This document shows, piece by piece, positions 49,667 through 59,929 of a stretch of DNA of 64,000 nucleotides. The stretch is from Tardiphaga alba (GTDB taxonomy: Bacteria; Pseudomonadota; Alphaproteobacteria; Rhizobiales; Xanthobacteraceae). Each line of letters opens with the position of its first letter. Within the stretch, counting starts at the first letter, position 1. The notes under the pieces were generated by a model that did not search any database, had not been told where the DNA came from, and was given only the letters and a program-made list of their open reading frames with translations. The translations under genes and the position numbers were made by a program. The stretch is taken from NCBI RefSeq assembly GCF_018279705.1, contig NZ_CP036498.1, forward strand, positions 5,473,001 to 5,537,000, given 5' to 3'.

Positions 49667-49930
49667 CCGGGTTGCTCCATTCCTGAATTGTCCCGGCTCC
49701 TAGCGCATGTGGCGGGAAATTTGAAGTGGGGCGCGGGAAGGAGAAGCTAGACCGACTGCCTCGACGCACTTTCGGCCTGGCGATCGACGTGCCGGACAAT
49801 CGCGGCGTAACCCGGCCGGGCAGACCTGAGCTTAAGCGCAGGCCGTTCGACAAGAAACCAGGACACAAGCGCCGGAGAGAAACCTCCGCCATAGCAAATT
49901 CGGGCGAGGCCTATCAGCGGGCGCCCCGCG

Positions 49931-50053
49931 TCATAGTCTTGGGAAATGGCCGACCACGAAAACGACAATTTCGCCAAGGACGACAAAGGCGCCGAGCGGC
50001 CATATCCAGCCGGGGCAGCCTTCGCCGAACCATTGTCTGAGAACACGACACAT
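49931..50053 (-). CDS. Possible 40-residue membrane protein
   Basis: A short frame starting MCRVLRQWFGEGCPGW with one hydrophobic segment (IWPLGAFVVLGEIVVFVVG). The amphipathic start and single helix look real, but no ribosome site precedes the ATG. It lies in a gene-poor tract of about 1.1 kb. Confidence 0.35.
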   Translation of the reverse strand: MCRVLRQWFGEGCPGWIWPLGAFVVLGEIVVFVVGHFPRL

Positions 50054-50280
50054 GCGCTCACGGTAGCTTTGGGATCGGGGCCACGCTTCACCCAGTTAGG
50101 TGATGCAATCGCTATTCGTCAGCGCGAGCCTTAATCGCGGGCGCTACGGCTGTTTTGCCCCCGGCTACCTTCTGTTCGCGTTGATCAAAGAGACGAATTA
50201 CAGCAAGACTGAAGCGCACTGAATCATGGGCGCCGACGAAGGGCGCGCCCGCAACTCGACGTATAAGATCGAGAGCTACG

Positions 50281-50604
50281 ATGGACCAGTCAGACGATAG
50301 AGCACTTCTCTATCTCGCGGATCCCCCTCGCGGGGAAGGCATGGCGGCGCTCGTCGAACTCAGCAACAGACTTCTATCGCGCTCCCCACGGAGGGAACTC
50401 GACGCTCTTGTTTTCACCACCTTGGATCCACTTGGTTCCGACTGTCTTCTCGAAGTTTCCCGCTCGACAATCTATCGTGCAGCAAACGCAGATGATTACG
50501 AAGAGACGTCTCCGGCAATATTCTGCTCGACCAACGGCTCGAATGAGTATTTGACGTCGGAAACGACGTCAGCGGCATTCGCCAATACCGAGATGCGATT
50601 CTAA
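50281..50604 (+). CDS. Hypothetical protein in gene-poor tract
   Basis: A 107-residue acidic protein (MDQSDDRALLYLADPPRGEG...). No family, signal or membrane segment is visible. The first half is helical, the second half rich in S, T and N. It sits in the gene-poor tract at 49.7-50.7 kb, so it may be a remnant. Confidence 0.35.
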   Translation: MDQSDDRALLYLADPPRGEGMAALVELSNRLLSRSPRRELDALVFTTLDPLGSDCLLEVSRSTIYRAANADDYEETSPAIFCSTNGSNEYLTSETTSAAFANTEMRF

Positions 50605-50749
50605 TCAATGCGACAATAGCGTGGGCAGGGATTACCGAGCTTGAGCGTTCAATGGGTCAAATTTGCTGTTCGATAGATCGCCATTAGTCAGCAGCGGGCG
50701 ATTTCTCTCGCCCGCCAATAATCGGCAATACCGCCATACGACGTTGCAG

Positions 50750-51685
50750 CTACTTTACAACGAGATCGCTTGCCTTGATGCCATTGGTGAGAACGTCCTG
50801 CTTGTTGAGAACCTCAACCCACCATTCGAGATTGGCCGGCTCCAGCTTCGTCGCCAGATTGGGCATGCCGACGATGGCAAGCGCCTGCGGCGGCAGCTTG
50901 GTATATTTCGCGAGAACCTCCATGGCCAGCTTGTTGTCTTCCTTGGCAAGCTTCTCGCCGTCGGCAAGCGCAAGACGCAGCGCGGCCAGCTCTTTCGGAT
51001 GCTTCTCGGCCCAGCCCTTGGTGGAGATGTAGACGCCGAGCGAAACGCCGGCCGGCGCTTTCTCGTAGACCTTGCCCGCGGGATAGCCGATGCCCTGAGC
51101 CACCGTGGTCGTGTAGAACGGGTCGGTCATCACGGCCGCATCGAATTGTCCGGCCTTCATGAGATCCTGCTGCTGCGGAAAGAGCACCTCGACCCACTGG
51201 ATCTTCTTGTAATCCACCCCGTTCTCCGCAAGCCAGTTCTGTGCCGCGAAGTGCAGGATGTTGTTGAGGCCGCCGATGGCGACCTTCTTGCCGACCAGAT
51301 CGGCCGGAGTCTTGATGTTACTGCCTGTCCGCGCGACAATTCCGAGATTGCCGAACGTGGGCAACACCGACGCATTGGCGATGGCGACCAACGGCAATCC
51401 CGCATCCGCCGACTGAATCAGCGTCGGCGCCGCTCCCGCCAGCACGTCGTACGAGTTGGCGACCAGAGCCGCGATCTGATTCGATCCGGGCGATCCCGCC
51501 ATCGACACTGGCGTCACTTTGAGACCGTGCTTCTCGAACAGTCCCTGATCCAGCGCCATATAGGCAGCCAGAAAGTCCGACGTCACGGCAAGTCCGAGCT
51601 TCAAGCTGTGCTGCGCATGCGCCGACGGCATCGCTGAAAACGCCGCAACTCCGATCGCAATCGCCTTGAACCAATTCCGAAACAT
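50750..51685 (-). CDS. ABC transporter substrate-binding protein, SsuA/NMT1 type
   Basis: A 311-residue type II binding protein with a signal peptide (residues 1-25, ending AHAQ). LGLAVTSDFLAAYMALDQG, DLVGKKVAIGGLNNILHFAA and FDAAVMTDPFY are family features. It is the last gene of an ATPase / permease / permease / binding protein operon, 16 bases after the second permease. The ligand may be the nitrilase substrate encoded divergently; that is inference from position and shared operator-like sites. Confidence 0.9.
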   Translation of the reverse strand: MFRNWFKAIAIGVAAFSAMPSAHAQHSLKLGLAVTSDFLAAYMALDQGLFEKHGLKVTPVSMAGSPGSNQIAALVANSYDVLAGAAPTLIQSADAGLPLVAIANASVLPTFGNLGIVARTGSNIKTPADLVGKKVAIGGLNNILHFAAQNWLAENGVDYKKIQWVEVLFPQQQDLMKAGQFDAAVMTDPFYTTTVAQGIGYPAGKVYEKAPAGVSLGVYISTKGWAEKHPKELAALRLALADGEKLAKEDNKLAMEVLAKYTKLPPQALAIVGMPNLATKLEPANLEWWVEVLNKQDVLTNGIKASDLVVK

Positions 51686-51701
51686 GTTGATCCCTTGATA
51701 G

Positions 51702-52457
51702 CTAGATTTGCTTCCATCTCAGCATGTAACGTTCCATGCCGATGATCAGATTGGTGCTGATGAGGCCAAGCAGGCCAAGCACGAGAATTCCGGCGAACAG
51801 ATTGTCGGCCCGGAACGTCCGGCCTGCATTCAGAATCCACTGTCCGAGACCGCCGACGCCTGCGAGCATCTCGCACACGATCGTCAGGATGAGTGCGATG
51901 GTGACGCTCACGCGCATGCCCGCGAGAATGTCCGGAAGGGCGCTCGGCAGCGCGATCTTCCAGACGATATCGAATCTGGACATGCCGAGGGCGGCAGCCA
52001 CTTCGTAGTGGCGCTCGTCCACCGACTCGAATCCGTAGATCGTCGACAGCAGCGTCGGCCACACCGCGCCGAAGGCGATGACCGTGAGAACCAGGCTGTC
52101 GTTCAGGCCGAGCGCGAGGGTGAAAATCGGGATGGTCGCCGAGGCGGGCAACGGCCGCATCAATTCCAGCGTCGGCTGCAGATAGGCGCGAATGGCCGGC
52201 GACATTCCGATGATCGAGCCGACCACGATCGCGGCGCAGGACGCTGCGAGCCATCCCCAGAACATGTGAACGATCGTGCGCAGCGCATAGTTGGTGAGAA
52301 CGCCGCTCTCGAGTCCGCGCGTCAATGCGGTCCACACTCGCTGCGGACTGGGCAGATACACCGGCGACACGACCCGCGCCGCCGCGAGCAGATGCCAGCC
52401 GTAAACGACCAGCGCGAGCACGGCGAAGCTCGCTAGCCACCACGCCACGCGCTTCAT
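51702..52457 (-). CDS. ABC transporter permease, SsuC type (second)
   Basis: A 251-residue permease with six helices. The coupling loop is EVAAALGMSRFDIVWKIALPSALPDILAGMRV (E-A-A...G...LP). I chose the ATG at 52457 (MKRVAWWLASFAVLALVVYG), which overlaps the stop of the first permease (ATGA). A longer frame would read through that gene in the wrong phase. Two different permeases imply a heterodimer. Confidence 0.9.
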   Translation of the reverse strand: MKRVAWWLASFAVLALVVYGWHLLAAARVVSPVYLPSPQRVWTALTRGLESGVLTNYALRTIVHMFWGWLAASCAAIVVGSIIGMSPAIRAYLQPTLELMRPLPASATIPIFTLALGLNDSLVLTVIAFGAVWPTLLSTIYGFESVDERHYEVAAALGMSRFDIVWKIALPSALPDILAGMRVSVTIALILTIVCEMLAGVGGLGQWILNAGRTFRADNLFAGILVLGLLGLISTNLIIGMERYMLRWKQI

Positions 52458-53233
52458 GGCTTCGCTCCCAGACTGGATGCCGCCGGAAACGCGAAACGCT
52501 CGAGTTCGAACAGAAGCCTGCTCAGCGCCCAGCCGATGAATCCGATCCAGATCAGGACCGCCAATGTCAGCGCCGGATTGAGCGCGTTCTGCGCGACGAC
52601 CATCGCATTGCCGAGACCGAGCGGATTTGTCGTGATCTCGACGGTCACGGCGATGATCAGGGCGAAGCCGACGGCCAGACGGAACGCCAGGAACACGCGC
52701 GGCGCGATCGACGGCATGATGAATTTCCGAATTCGCTGAAGCCACGAAAAGCCGAGCGCTTCGGCGACTTCAAACAGGCGGGGCTCGACGCCGAGAATGG
52801 CGCTGCGCGAAATCACGAAGACCGGCCACATCGTGCCGAAGGCGACGATGGTAATTTCCGTTGCGAAGCCAAGTCCGGCCACAAGGATGACGAGCGGTAT
52901 CAGCGCCACGGTCGGGATCGGGCGCAATAATTCGATCAGGGCGGCGAGCAGCCGGTCCAGCGAACGGGACAGGCCGAGCAGCAGGCCAAGCGCGAGACCG
53001 AGGCAGGTTCCGATCGCCACGCCGGCTGCCACCGCTAACAGTGTTTCGGCGGTGCTCTGCACCAGGCTGCCGTCCGCCAGCGCGCCGCCGAGCGCGACGA
53101 CGATGTGGGACGGGAGTGCGACGGTGAGGCTATCAAGTCCCGTCAGACGACCGGCTACTTCCGCGACCACGACGATCGACACCGGAAGCAGGAAGCCGCG
53201 CATCATCGGTAACTGCCGGGCCAACGCCGTCAT
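52454..53233 (-). CDS. ABC transporter permease, SsuC type (first)
   Basis: A 259-residue permease with six helices. The loop is EVAEALGFSWLQRIRKFIMPSIAP, the family's EAA region. It overlaps the ATPase stop by 4 bases and the second permease start by 4 bases, so the order is ATPase, permease, permease, binding protein. Confidence 0.9.
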   Translation of the reverse strand: MTALARQLPMMRGFLLPVSIVVVAEVAGRLTGLDSLTVALPSHIVVALGGALADGSLVQSTAETLLAVAAGVAIGTCLGLALGLLLGLSRSLDRLLAALIELLRPIPTVALIPLVILVAGLGFATEITIVAFGTMWPVFVISRSAILGVEPRLFEVAEALGFSWLQRIRKFIMPSIAPRVFLAFRLAVGFALIIAVTVEITTNPLGLGNAMVVAQNALNPALTLAVLIWIGFIGWALSRLLFELERFAFPAASSLGAKP

Positions 53234-54000
53234 TGCTCGGCGCTCTTCACATAGTCGAAGAGCTGCCGCCTGAGCTTCAGGAATGTCGGATGCTCGCGGG
53301 TCGCGATCTGGTCGCGCGGATGCGGCAGATCGACATCGAAGATCTGACCAATGCGGCCCGGATTCGGCTGCAGCGCGATCACGCGGTCCGCAAGATAGAT
53401 CGCCTCTTCGAGATCGTGCGTCACGAAAAAGACCGTCGTTCCCATCAGCCGGACAAGCTTGAGAACCTCGTCCTGGAGCGTTTGCCGCGTCATCGCGTCG
53501 AGCGCGCCGAACGGCTCATCCATCAGGATCATCGAAGGCTGCTGCGCCAGACACCGGGCGATCTGCAATCGCTGCTGCATGCCCCCGGACATCTGCGAAG
53601 GATACTTGTCGGCATGCGCGCCGAGGCCCATCATCGTGAGCAGACGCATGATCTCGGGAGCGCGCTCGGCCTTGGGCTTGCCCATCGCTTCCATCGCCAG
53701 CTCGACGTTCTTCGCAGCGTTGCGCCAGGGCAGAAGGGCGCGGCCATAGTCCTGAAAGACGATGGCGATGTCCTGCCGCGGCTTGCGGATATCCTGCCCT
53801 TGAAACAGGATTCGTCCGGCAGAAGGCGGCGTGAAACCGCCCAGCGTCCGGAGCATCGTCGTCTTGCCACTGCCGGATGGTCCAACGACGCAGACCACCT
53901 CGCCCTTCCGGATCGTCAGGTCGATATCGTGAAGGATCGGCCTGCCCTGCAACTCGACATTCAGCTGCCAGAAGCGGATCAGATCGGCTTCGCTAAACAC
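53230..54000 (-). CDS. ABC transporter ATPase, SsuB/TauB type
   Basis: A 256-residue ATPase with Walker A GPSGSGKTT, Q-loop VFQDYGRALLPWRN, signature MSGGMQQRLQIARCL, Walker B MILMDEPFGALD and switch VTHDLEEAIYLAD. These forms are typical of the nitrate/sulfonate/taurine importers. I chose the GTG at 54000. A TTG at 54066 is possible but would cover an ATTGTATC site at 54045. It is the first gene of the operon. Confidence 0.9.
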   Translation of the reverse strand: MFSEADLIRFWQLNVELQGRPILHDIDLTIRKGEVVCVVGPSGSGKTTMLRTLGGFTPPSAGRILFQGQDIRKPRQDIAIVFQDYGRALLPWRNAAKNVELAMEAMGKPKAERAPEIMRLLTMMGLGAHADKYPSQMSGGMQQRLQIARCLAQQPSMILMDEPFGALDAMTRQTLQDEVLKLVRLMGTTVFFVTHDLEEAIYLADRVIALQPNPGRIGQIFDVDLPHPRDQIATREHPTFLKLRRQLFDYVKSAEQ

Positions 54001-54083
54001 ACTCAAAGCCGTGGCAGGCGCCAGCGTCCCCGGACTTCTTACAGATTGTATCGCTCGGACAGACAAGAGATATCACCGCTCAT

Positions 54084-54096
54084 ATTGTATCCAATG
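54084..54096. promoter_or_regulatory. Putative GntR operator on the ABC side
   Basis: ATTGTATCCAATG contains TTGTATCCAA, a near palindrome of the kind bound by GntR/FCD regulators. It is the inverted partner (12 of 13 bases) of the site at 54276. A partial copy, ATTGTATC, is at 54045-54052. Confidence 0.5.
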
Positions 54097-54275
54097 AACG
54101 GGTTATACATGAGGTGCACTGGTGATCGGGCGCAAAGAATCAGCAAAGCTCGTAGCAAAATGTCGATAATATAAGCAAATACCCCTATATTACCTGCATG
54201 TTAGCTGATTTTTCCAAATCTTGGAAACGACGAGCTTGATCCGCGTAGACGAGAGTGCTGAATATTCACCGACAT

Positions 54276-54288
54276 CAATGGATACAAT
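54276..54288. promoter_or_regulatory. Putative GntR operator on the nitrilase side
   Basis: CAATGGATACAAT reads ATTGTATCCATTG on the other strand, matching the site at 54084 except for one base. It ends 16 bases before the nitrilase ATG, where a bound repressor would block initiation. Confidence 0.5.
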
Positions 54289-54304
54289 GGATCATTAGAA
54301 AACC

Positions 54305-55384
54305 ATGTCAGGCTCCTATCCCTTGTTCAAGGCCGCCGCGGTTCAGGCTGGCCCGGTATTTCTCGATCTTGACGCCTCGATTGAAAAGGCATGCGGCTTC
54401 ATTCGCGAGGCCGGCGCCAATGGCGCCCGCCTGATCGGCTTTCCGGAGTCATACGTGCCGGGCTTTCCGGCCTGGATCTTCAAGGAAGGGCCGATGGGTC
54501 ACAGCGCCACCCTATTCGGCCGCCTGTACCAGAACGCCGTGGAAATCCCGAGCAAGGCGGTTGCGCGGCTGAGCAAGGCGGCACGCGATGCCCAGATCTA
54601 TGTCTGCATCAGCGTCACCGAACGCGAACGCGGCTCGCTGTATCTGGCGCAGTTATGGTTCGACCCGAATGGCGACCTGATCGCCAAGCACCGCAAGCTC
54701 AAGCCGACCGGACCGGAGCGCTATATCTGGGGAGAAGGCGACGGAAGCATGCTGCCGGTGATTCCTTCTCCGATCGGTAATCTTGGCGGGCTGCTGTGCT
54801 GGGAGCATCTTGTGCCGCTGACGTCCGCGGCCATGAGCTTCAAGAACGAACAGGTGCACGTCGCATCCTGGCCGGTCGCCGCATTCGTGCGCGGCGGCCC
54901 GTTCGAGGCCATGCTCGATATACGCGAAAAATATATCGGGCCGATCAATCCTGCTGACAATCCGCTTAACCCGCTGGAAGTGATCAGCCGCAATTACGCA
55001 ATGGCCACGCAGACTTTCGTGCTGATGTGCACCCATGTCATGCTGCAGGACGCCGTCGATGCAATGGCACCCGGTAGCCCGCCCAATACCTATCAGGTAG
55101 GCGGTGGCTCGTCCCGCATCATCGCGCCCGACGGCAGTTCGATCGGTGAGAATATCCCCGTCGGCCAGGAAGGCCTTGTCTACGGCAACATCCCGCTCGA
55201 GATGGTGATCTACGCGAAGTATATGTGCGATCCGGGCGGACACTATGCCGTCCCTCACATTCTCAGCCTGAACATGAACAACGCCCCTGCGCCGGCCGCC
55301 GCCCAAACCGGACAACAGAGCAATCCGGCGCCCATGCGCTATGCCGATATCCAGGAAACGGACCAGGTCGGCGATAGATCATGA
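54305..55384 (+). CDS. Nitrilase (aliphatic/aromatic nitrilase family)
   Basis: A 359-residue carbon-nitrogen hydrolase. The triad is E48 (FPESYVPGFPAWI), K131 (HRKLKPTGPER) and C165 (GGLLCWEHLVPL). The HRKLKPT and CWEH forms are those of true nitrilases, which turn nitriles into acids and ammonia, not those of amidases. The length is normal. The upstream region has AT-rich DNA and a putative operator. Its stop overlaps the start of the GntR regulator (ATGA). The divergent ABC importer probably supplies the substrate. Confidence 0.93.
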   Translation: MSGSYPLFKAAAVQAGPVFLDLDASIEKACGFIREAGANGARLIGFPESYVPGFPAWIFKEGPMGHSATLFGRLYQNAVEIPSKAVARLSKAARDAQIYVCISVTERERGSLYLAQLWFDPNGDLIAKHRKLKPTGPERYIWGEGDGSMLPVIPSPIGNLGGLLCWEHLVPLTSAAMSFKNEQVHVASWPVAAFVRGGPFEAMLDIREKYIGPINPADNPLNPLEVISRNYAMATQTFVLMCTHVMLQDAVDAMAPGSPPNTYQVGGGSSRIIAPDGSSIGENIPVGQEGLVYGNIPLEMVIYAKYMCDPGGHYAVPHILSLNMNNAPAPAAAQTGQQSNPAPMRYADIQETDQVGDRS

Positions 55385-56136
55385 CCAGGGTCAACGATAC
55401 CGTCACCACGCGGGGCCAGGCCGTGCTCAGTGCCCTGCGCGATATGGTATTGGCAGGTCGGCTGCCGGCAGGAAGCCGGTTGAACGAGATCGAACTGGCA
55501 CAAGGCCTCGGTGTCTCGCGAACGCCCGTTCGCGCGGCACTGACCGCCCTGGCAAACCAGGACCTCATCAATTACACGCCGAACAGCGGCTATACGACAC
55601 GCACCTATTCCGCGCGCGACCTTGAGAACGTCTTCGAGGTCAGGGCGGTTCTTGAGGGGCTGGCCAACCGGCAGGCCGCCGAGGCGGGGCTGTCCACCGA
55701 AGCCGAGGACAAGATCAGGGATATTCTGGCGCAAACCGCGACACTGGTGAGCGCCGGCACGTGGTCGACCGACATTTGCGATCGATGGGTCACCCTCAAT
55801 ATATCATTCCACCAAGCCATCAACGAGGCTGCCGGAAATCAACGGCTCCTCGCTTTGCTGGAAAAGTCCCCGGTGCCGGTCATCTATGCCGTACGATATC
55901 ACTGGTTCACCCTGGATATCGTCAGCAAGGCGCTCGACGATCACGTCCAGATGTTCGAAGTCATCAAAAACCGGCAAATCGGCCGTGCCGAAGCTATCGG
56001 GCGTGAGCATATTTACCGGACCACCAAACCGCTGATCGACAAATGGCGCGAATTGGAGCGCTCAAATTCCCACCCAGGTGAAGCGCCGAACGATGTATTG
56101 GGATTGCTCTTAGCAACAGCCAAGCCGCTCGATTGA
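55381..56136 (+). CDS. GntR/FCD-family transcriptional regulator
   Basis: A 251-residue regulator. The N-terminal winged helix contains RLNEIELAQGLGVSRTPVRAALTAL; the C-terminal FCD domain includes FEVRAVLEGLANRQAAEAG and NISFHQAINEAAGNQRLLAL with metal-binding histidine. It is translationally coupled to the nitrilase. The shared ATTGTATCC sites suggest it represses both the nitrilase-gntR pair and the ABC operon until a nitrile or acid binds. The gene after it is convergent. Confidence 0.9.
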   Translation: MTRVNDTVTTRGQAVLSALRDMVLAGRLPAGSRLNEIELAQGLGVSRTPVRAALTALANQDLINYTPNSGYTTRTYSARDLENVFEVRAVLEGLANRQAAEAGLSTEAEDKIRDILAQTATLVSAGTWSTDICDRWVTLNISFHQAINEAAGNQRLLALLEKSPVPVIYAVRYHWFTLDIVSKALDDHVQMFEVIKNRQIGRAEAIGREHIYRTTKPLIDKWRELERSNSHPGEAPNDVLGLLLATAKPLD

Positions 56137-56224
56137 GGACCTCCGGCACGCTCCGCCACTCGGACAAGGACCGGACGTTGTAAACTTTAGATCGCGAACG
56201 CGCTTCGCAATGTCCTCTAGCGGC

Positions 56225-58255
56225 TTATTCGAATTCAAGAATGAGCGCATCCACCGCCAGTGTCGCACCGGCAGCGGCATGGATCTTCTTGACGGTGCCG
56301 TCGCGTTCGGCACGCAGCACGTTCTGCATCTTCATCGCCTCCACCACGGCGAGCGTCTCGCCGGCTTTGACGTCCTGGCCTTCGGTCACGGCAATCGAGA
56401 CCACGAGGCCCGGCATCGGACAGAGCAGCTTCTTGCCTGTATCGGCCTTGACGCCGATCGGCATCAGGCGCGCGGCGGTGGCTTCGGCCTCGGTATAGAC
56501 ATTGACCGCGACCTCAAAACCCTGATGCGCGATGCGGATGCCCGACGCCATCGGGCGCACCTGCATGGCAACGTGATGGCCATCGATGGTGCCATCCCAT
56601 ACCGGCACGCCGGGCTTCCAGGACGACACTACACGATGCGCGGTGCCGGCTTTGCCATCGGCATCGACGAAAGCCACGGTGACGACGTCCCCGTCACGGG
56701 CGACATCGAGCAGCACTTCCTCACGCTCGAGCCAGACGGCGCGGCGGCCTGCGCGCACCACCGGACGGCCGATCATCTGGCCGGAGATCTGGCGCTTGCG
56801 CTCGCCATAGACGGCATCGACCGCCGCAGCCACCGCAGCGATGCGGCGGGCCACCTCGCCTTCCGGCGCCTTGGCGGCAAAACCGTTCGGAAATTCCTCG
56901 GCGATAAAGCCGGTGGAGATATTGCCGCTGCGCCAGCGCGGATGAACCATCAGCGCCGACAGGAACGGGATGTTGTGGCGGATGCCATCGACATAAAAGG
57001 CGTCGAGCGCATTGGCCTGCGCATCGATGGCCGCAGCGCGCGACGGCGCGTGGGTGACGAGCTTGGCGATCATCGGATCGTAATAGATCGAGATCTCGCC
57101 GCCCTCCTGCACGCCGGTGTCGTTGCGCACGGTAACGCCGCCCTCGACATGGCTTTCGGCCGGCGGGCGATATTTCACCAGACGGCCGATGGACGGCAGG
57201 AAGTTGCGGAACGGATCTTCCGCATAGACACGGGACTCGACGGCCCAACCGGTGAGCGTGACATCCTTCTGCGCGATCGCAAGCTTCTCGCCGGCGGCAA
57301 CGCGGATCATCTGCTCGACGAGATCGACGCCGGTGACGAGTTCCGTCACGGGATGCTCGACCTGCAGGCGGGTGTTCATTTCGAGGAAGTAGAAGCTCTT
57401 GTCCTGCCCGGCGACGAATTCGACGGTGCCGGCCGAGTCGTAATTCACAGCCTTGGCGAGGGCCACGGCCTGCTCGCCCATCTTGCGGCGGGTGGCCTCA
57501 TCGAGCAGCGGCGACGGCGCTTCCTCGATGACCTTCTGGTTGCGGCGCTGGATCGAGCATTCACGCTCGCCGAGATAGATCACATTGCCATGCTTGTCGC
57601 CCAGCACCTGGATTTCGATGTGGCGAGGATCGACGATGAACTTTTCGATGAAGACGCGATCGTCGCCGAACGAGGCCTTGGCTTCGGCCTTGGCGAGATT
57701 GAAACCTTCGGCGACTTCAGCGGTCGAATGCGCGATGCGCATGCCCTTGCCGCCACCGCCGGCGGACGCCTTGATCATCACGGGATAGCCGATCTCGTCG
57801 GCAATCTTCACCGCATGCTTGTCGTCCTCGATGACGCCGAGATGGCCGGGCACCGTGGAGACCTTGGCGGCAGCCGCCGCCTTCTTGGATTCGATCTTGT
57901 CGCCCATCGCCGCGATGGCGCCGGGGTTCGGGCCGATGAAGACGATGCCGGCCGCTTCCAGCGCGCGCGGGAACGCCTCGCGCTCGGACAGGAAGCCGTA
58001 ACCGGGATGCACCGCTTCGGCGCCGGTCTTCTTGCAGGCCTCGACGATCTTCTCGATCAGGAGATAACTCTCGGCGGCCGCCGGCGGGCCGATGAACACG
58101 GCCTCGTCCGCCATCTCCACATGCAGCGCATCGCGGTCCGCTTCGGAATAGACGGCGACCGTCTTGATCCCCATCTTGCGGGCGGTCTTGATGACCCGGC
58201 AGGCGATCTCGCCGCGATTGGCGATCAGAATTTTTTTGAACATTGCTTGGCTCAC
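56225..58255 (-). CDS. pccA: Propionyl-CoA carboxylase alpha subunit (biotin carboxylase and BCCP)
   Basis: A 676-residue biotin enzyme subunit. Residues 1-450 are a biotin carboxylase ([20 protein letters not shown] loop [28 protein letters not shown]). The C-terminus is the biotin carrier, with the lysine K642 in [10 protein letters not shown]. It carboxylates propionyl-CoA to methylmalonyl-CoA with the beta subunit. Its start overlaps the beta-subunit stop by 4 bases. Other acyl-CoA carboxylases look alike, so the substrate is assigned by family resemblance. Confidence 0.92.
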   Translation of the reverse strand: MSQAMFKKILIANRGEIACRVIKTARKMGIKTVAVYSEADRDALHVEMADEAVFIGPPAAAESYLLIEKIVEACKKTGAEAVHPGYGFLSEREAFPRALEAAGIVFIGPNPGAIAAMGDKIESKKAAAAAKVSTVPGHLGVIEDDKHAVKIADEIGYPVMIKASAGGGGKGMRIAHSTAEVAEGFNLAKAEAKASFGDDRVFIEKFIVDPRHIEIQVLGDKHGNVIYLGERECSIQRRNQKVIEEAPSPLLDEATRRKMGEQAVALAKAVNYDSAGTVEFVAGQDKSFYFLEMNTRLQVEHPVTELVTGVDLVEQMIRVAAGEKLAIAQKDVTLTGWAVESRVYAEDPFRNFLPSIGRLVKYRPPAESHVEGGVTVRNDTGVQEGGEISIYYDPMIAKLVTHAPSRAAAIDAQANALDAFYVDGIRHNIPFLSALMVHPRWRSGNISTGFIAEEFPNGFAAKAPEGEVARRIAAVAAAVDAVYGERKRQISGQMIGRPVVRAGRRAVWLEREEVLLDVARDGDVVTVAFVDADGKAGTAHRVVSSWKPGVPVWDGTIDGHHVAMQVRPMASGIRIAHQGFEVAVNVYTEAEATAARLMPIGVKADTGKKLLCPMPGLVVSIAVTEGQDVKAGETLAVVEAMKMQNVLRAERDGTVKKIHAAAGATLAVDALILEFE

Positions 58256-59778
58256 AACGGCATATTGTCGTGCTTCTTCATCGGCACTTCCACATGCTTG
58301 TCCTTCAGCATGGCCAGCGCGCGGGCGATGCGCTTGCGGGTGGAGTGCGGCATGATCACGTCGTCGATATAGCCGCGCTCGGCGGCCACGAAAGGCGACA
58401 GGAAGCGGTCTTCATATTCCTTGGTGCGCGCGGCGATCTTGTCGACGTCGCCGATATCCCCGCGGAAGATGATTTCCACAGCGCCTTTCGCGCCCATCAC
58501 CGCGATCTGGGCGGTCGGCCAGGCATAGTTCATGTCGGCGCCGATTTCCTTCGACGCCATCACGTCGAACGCGCCGCCATAGGCCTTGCGGGTGATCACG
58601 GTGACCAGCGGCACGGTGCACTGGCTATAGGCGAACAGCAGCTTTGCGCCATGCTTGATGAGGCCGCCATATTCCTGCGCGGTGCCCGGCAGGAAGCCCG
58701 GCACGTCGACGAAGGTCACGATCGGAATATTGAACGCATCGCAGAAGCGCACGAAGCGCGCCGCCTTGCGCGAGGCGTCGGAGTCGAGCACGCCGGCCAG
58801 CACCATCGGCTGGTTGGCGACGAAGCCCACGGTCTTGCCGGCGATGCGGCCGAAACCGGTGACGATGTTCTTCGCAAACGTATCCGCGAGTTCGAAGAAG
58901 TCGCCCTCGTCCACGACCTTCAGGATCAGTTCCTTGATGTCATAGGGCTTGTTGGGATTGTCGGGGATCAGCGTATCGAGGCTGTCATCGGTGCGCTCGA
59001 TGTCGTCGAAGCTCGGCCATTCCGGCGCGCCGGCGGTGTTGTTCGACGGCAGGAAGTCGATCAACCGGCGCATCTGCAGCAGCGTCTCGACATCGTTCTC
59101 GAAGGCGCCATCGGCGATCGAGGATTTTGTGGCATGCACGCTGGCGCCGCCGAGTTCTTCAGCGGTGACGACCTCGTTGGTGACGGTCTTCACCACATCC
59201 GGGCCGGTGACGAACATGTAGCTGGTGTTCTTCACCATGAAGATGAAGTCGGTCATGGCCGGCGAATAGACGTCGCCGCCGGCGCATGGGCCCATGATGA
59301 CGGAGATCTGCGGGATCACGCCCGAGGCCTGCACGTTGCGGCGGAACACGTAGGAGTAGCCCGCAAGCGCGGCAACACCTTCCTGGATGCGCGCGCCACC
59401 GGCGTCATAGAGGCCGATGATCGGCGCGCGCGCCTTCATGGCCATGTCCTGGATCTTGGTGATCTTCAGCGCATGGGTCTCGGACAGCGAGCCGCCGAAC
59501 ACGGTAAAGTCCTTGGCGAAGACGAAGATCTTGCGGCCATTGACGGTGCCCCAGCCGGTGACAACACCGTCACCCGGAATTTTGGACTTATCCATGCCAA
59601 ATTCCACGGAGCGGTGTTCGACGAACATGTCGAACTCCTCGAAGGATCCCTTGTCCAGCAGCAGCTCGATGCGCTCGCGGGCGGTCAGTTTGCCCTTTGA
59701 GTGCTGCGACTCGATACGCTTCTCGCCACCGCCGAGTTTTGCGCCGGCGCGGCGCGCTTCTATTGTTTGATTGTTCAT
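58252..59778 (-). CDS. pccB: Propionyl-CoA carboxylase beta subunit (carboxyltransferase)
   Basis: A 508-residue carboxyltransferase. [20 protein letters not shown] is the family start, SRIQ-like [19 protein letters not shown] and [20 protein letters not shown] are conserved CoA and biotin sites. It transfers the carboxyl group from biotin to the acyl-CoA. It is the first gene of pccBA; the pair breaks down odd-chain and branched-chain products. Confidence 0.93.
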   Translation of the reverse strand: MNNQTIEARRAGAKLGGGEKRIESQHSKGKLTARERIELLLDKGSFEEFDMFVEHRSVEFGMDKSKIPGDGVVTGWGTVNGRKIFVFAKDFTVFGGSLSETHALKITKIQDMAMKARAPIIGLYDAGGARIQEGVAALAGYSYVFRRNVQASGVIPQISVIMGPCAGGDVYSPAMTDFIFMVKNTSYMFVTGPDVVKTVTNEVVTAEELGGASVHATKSSIADGAFENDVETLLQMRRLIDFLPSNNTAGAPEWPSFDDIERTDDSLDTLIPDNPNKPYDIKELILKVVDEGDFFELADTFAKNIVTGFGRIAGKTVGFVANQPMVLAGVLDSDASRKAARFVRFCDAFNIPIVTFVDVPGFLPGTAQEYGGLIKHGAKLLFAYSQCTVPLVTVITRKAYGGAFDVMASKEIGADMNYAWPTAQIAVMGAKGAVEIIFRGDIGDVDKIAARTKEYEDRFLSPFVAAERGYIDDVIMPHSTRKRIARALAMLKDKHVEVPMKKHDNMPL

Positions 59779-59929
59779 TCGATTTTACGACGTCCACGGC
59801 TACGAGGCGTTCCGCTGATTGCTTTGCAGATGACCATGAAGGACGTGCGGCCTCTCACAAGGTTCTAAGGTTGTGGCGCAAGAATGCCGATGTCGGCCAC
59901 AACGGCTTCGTCACGCTCGGCGATACGCC

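Noticed and set aside
56210..58372. Plus-strand frame of 720 codons opposite pccA
   Set aside because: Shadow of the biotin carboxylase gene; the H/D/R-rich product is typical of such shadows.
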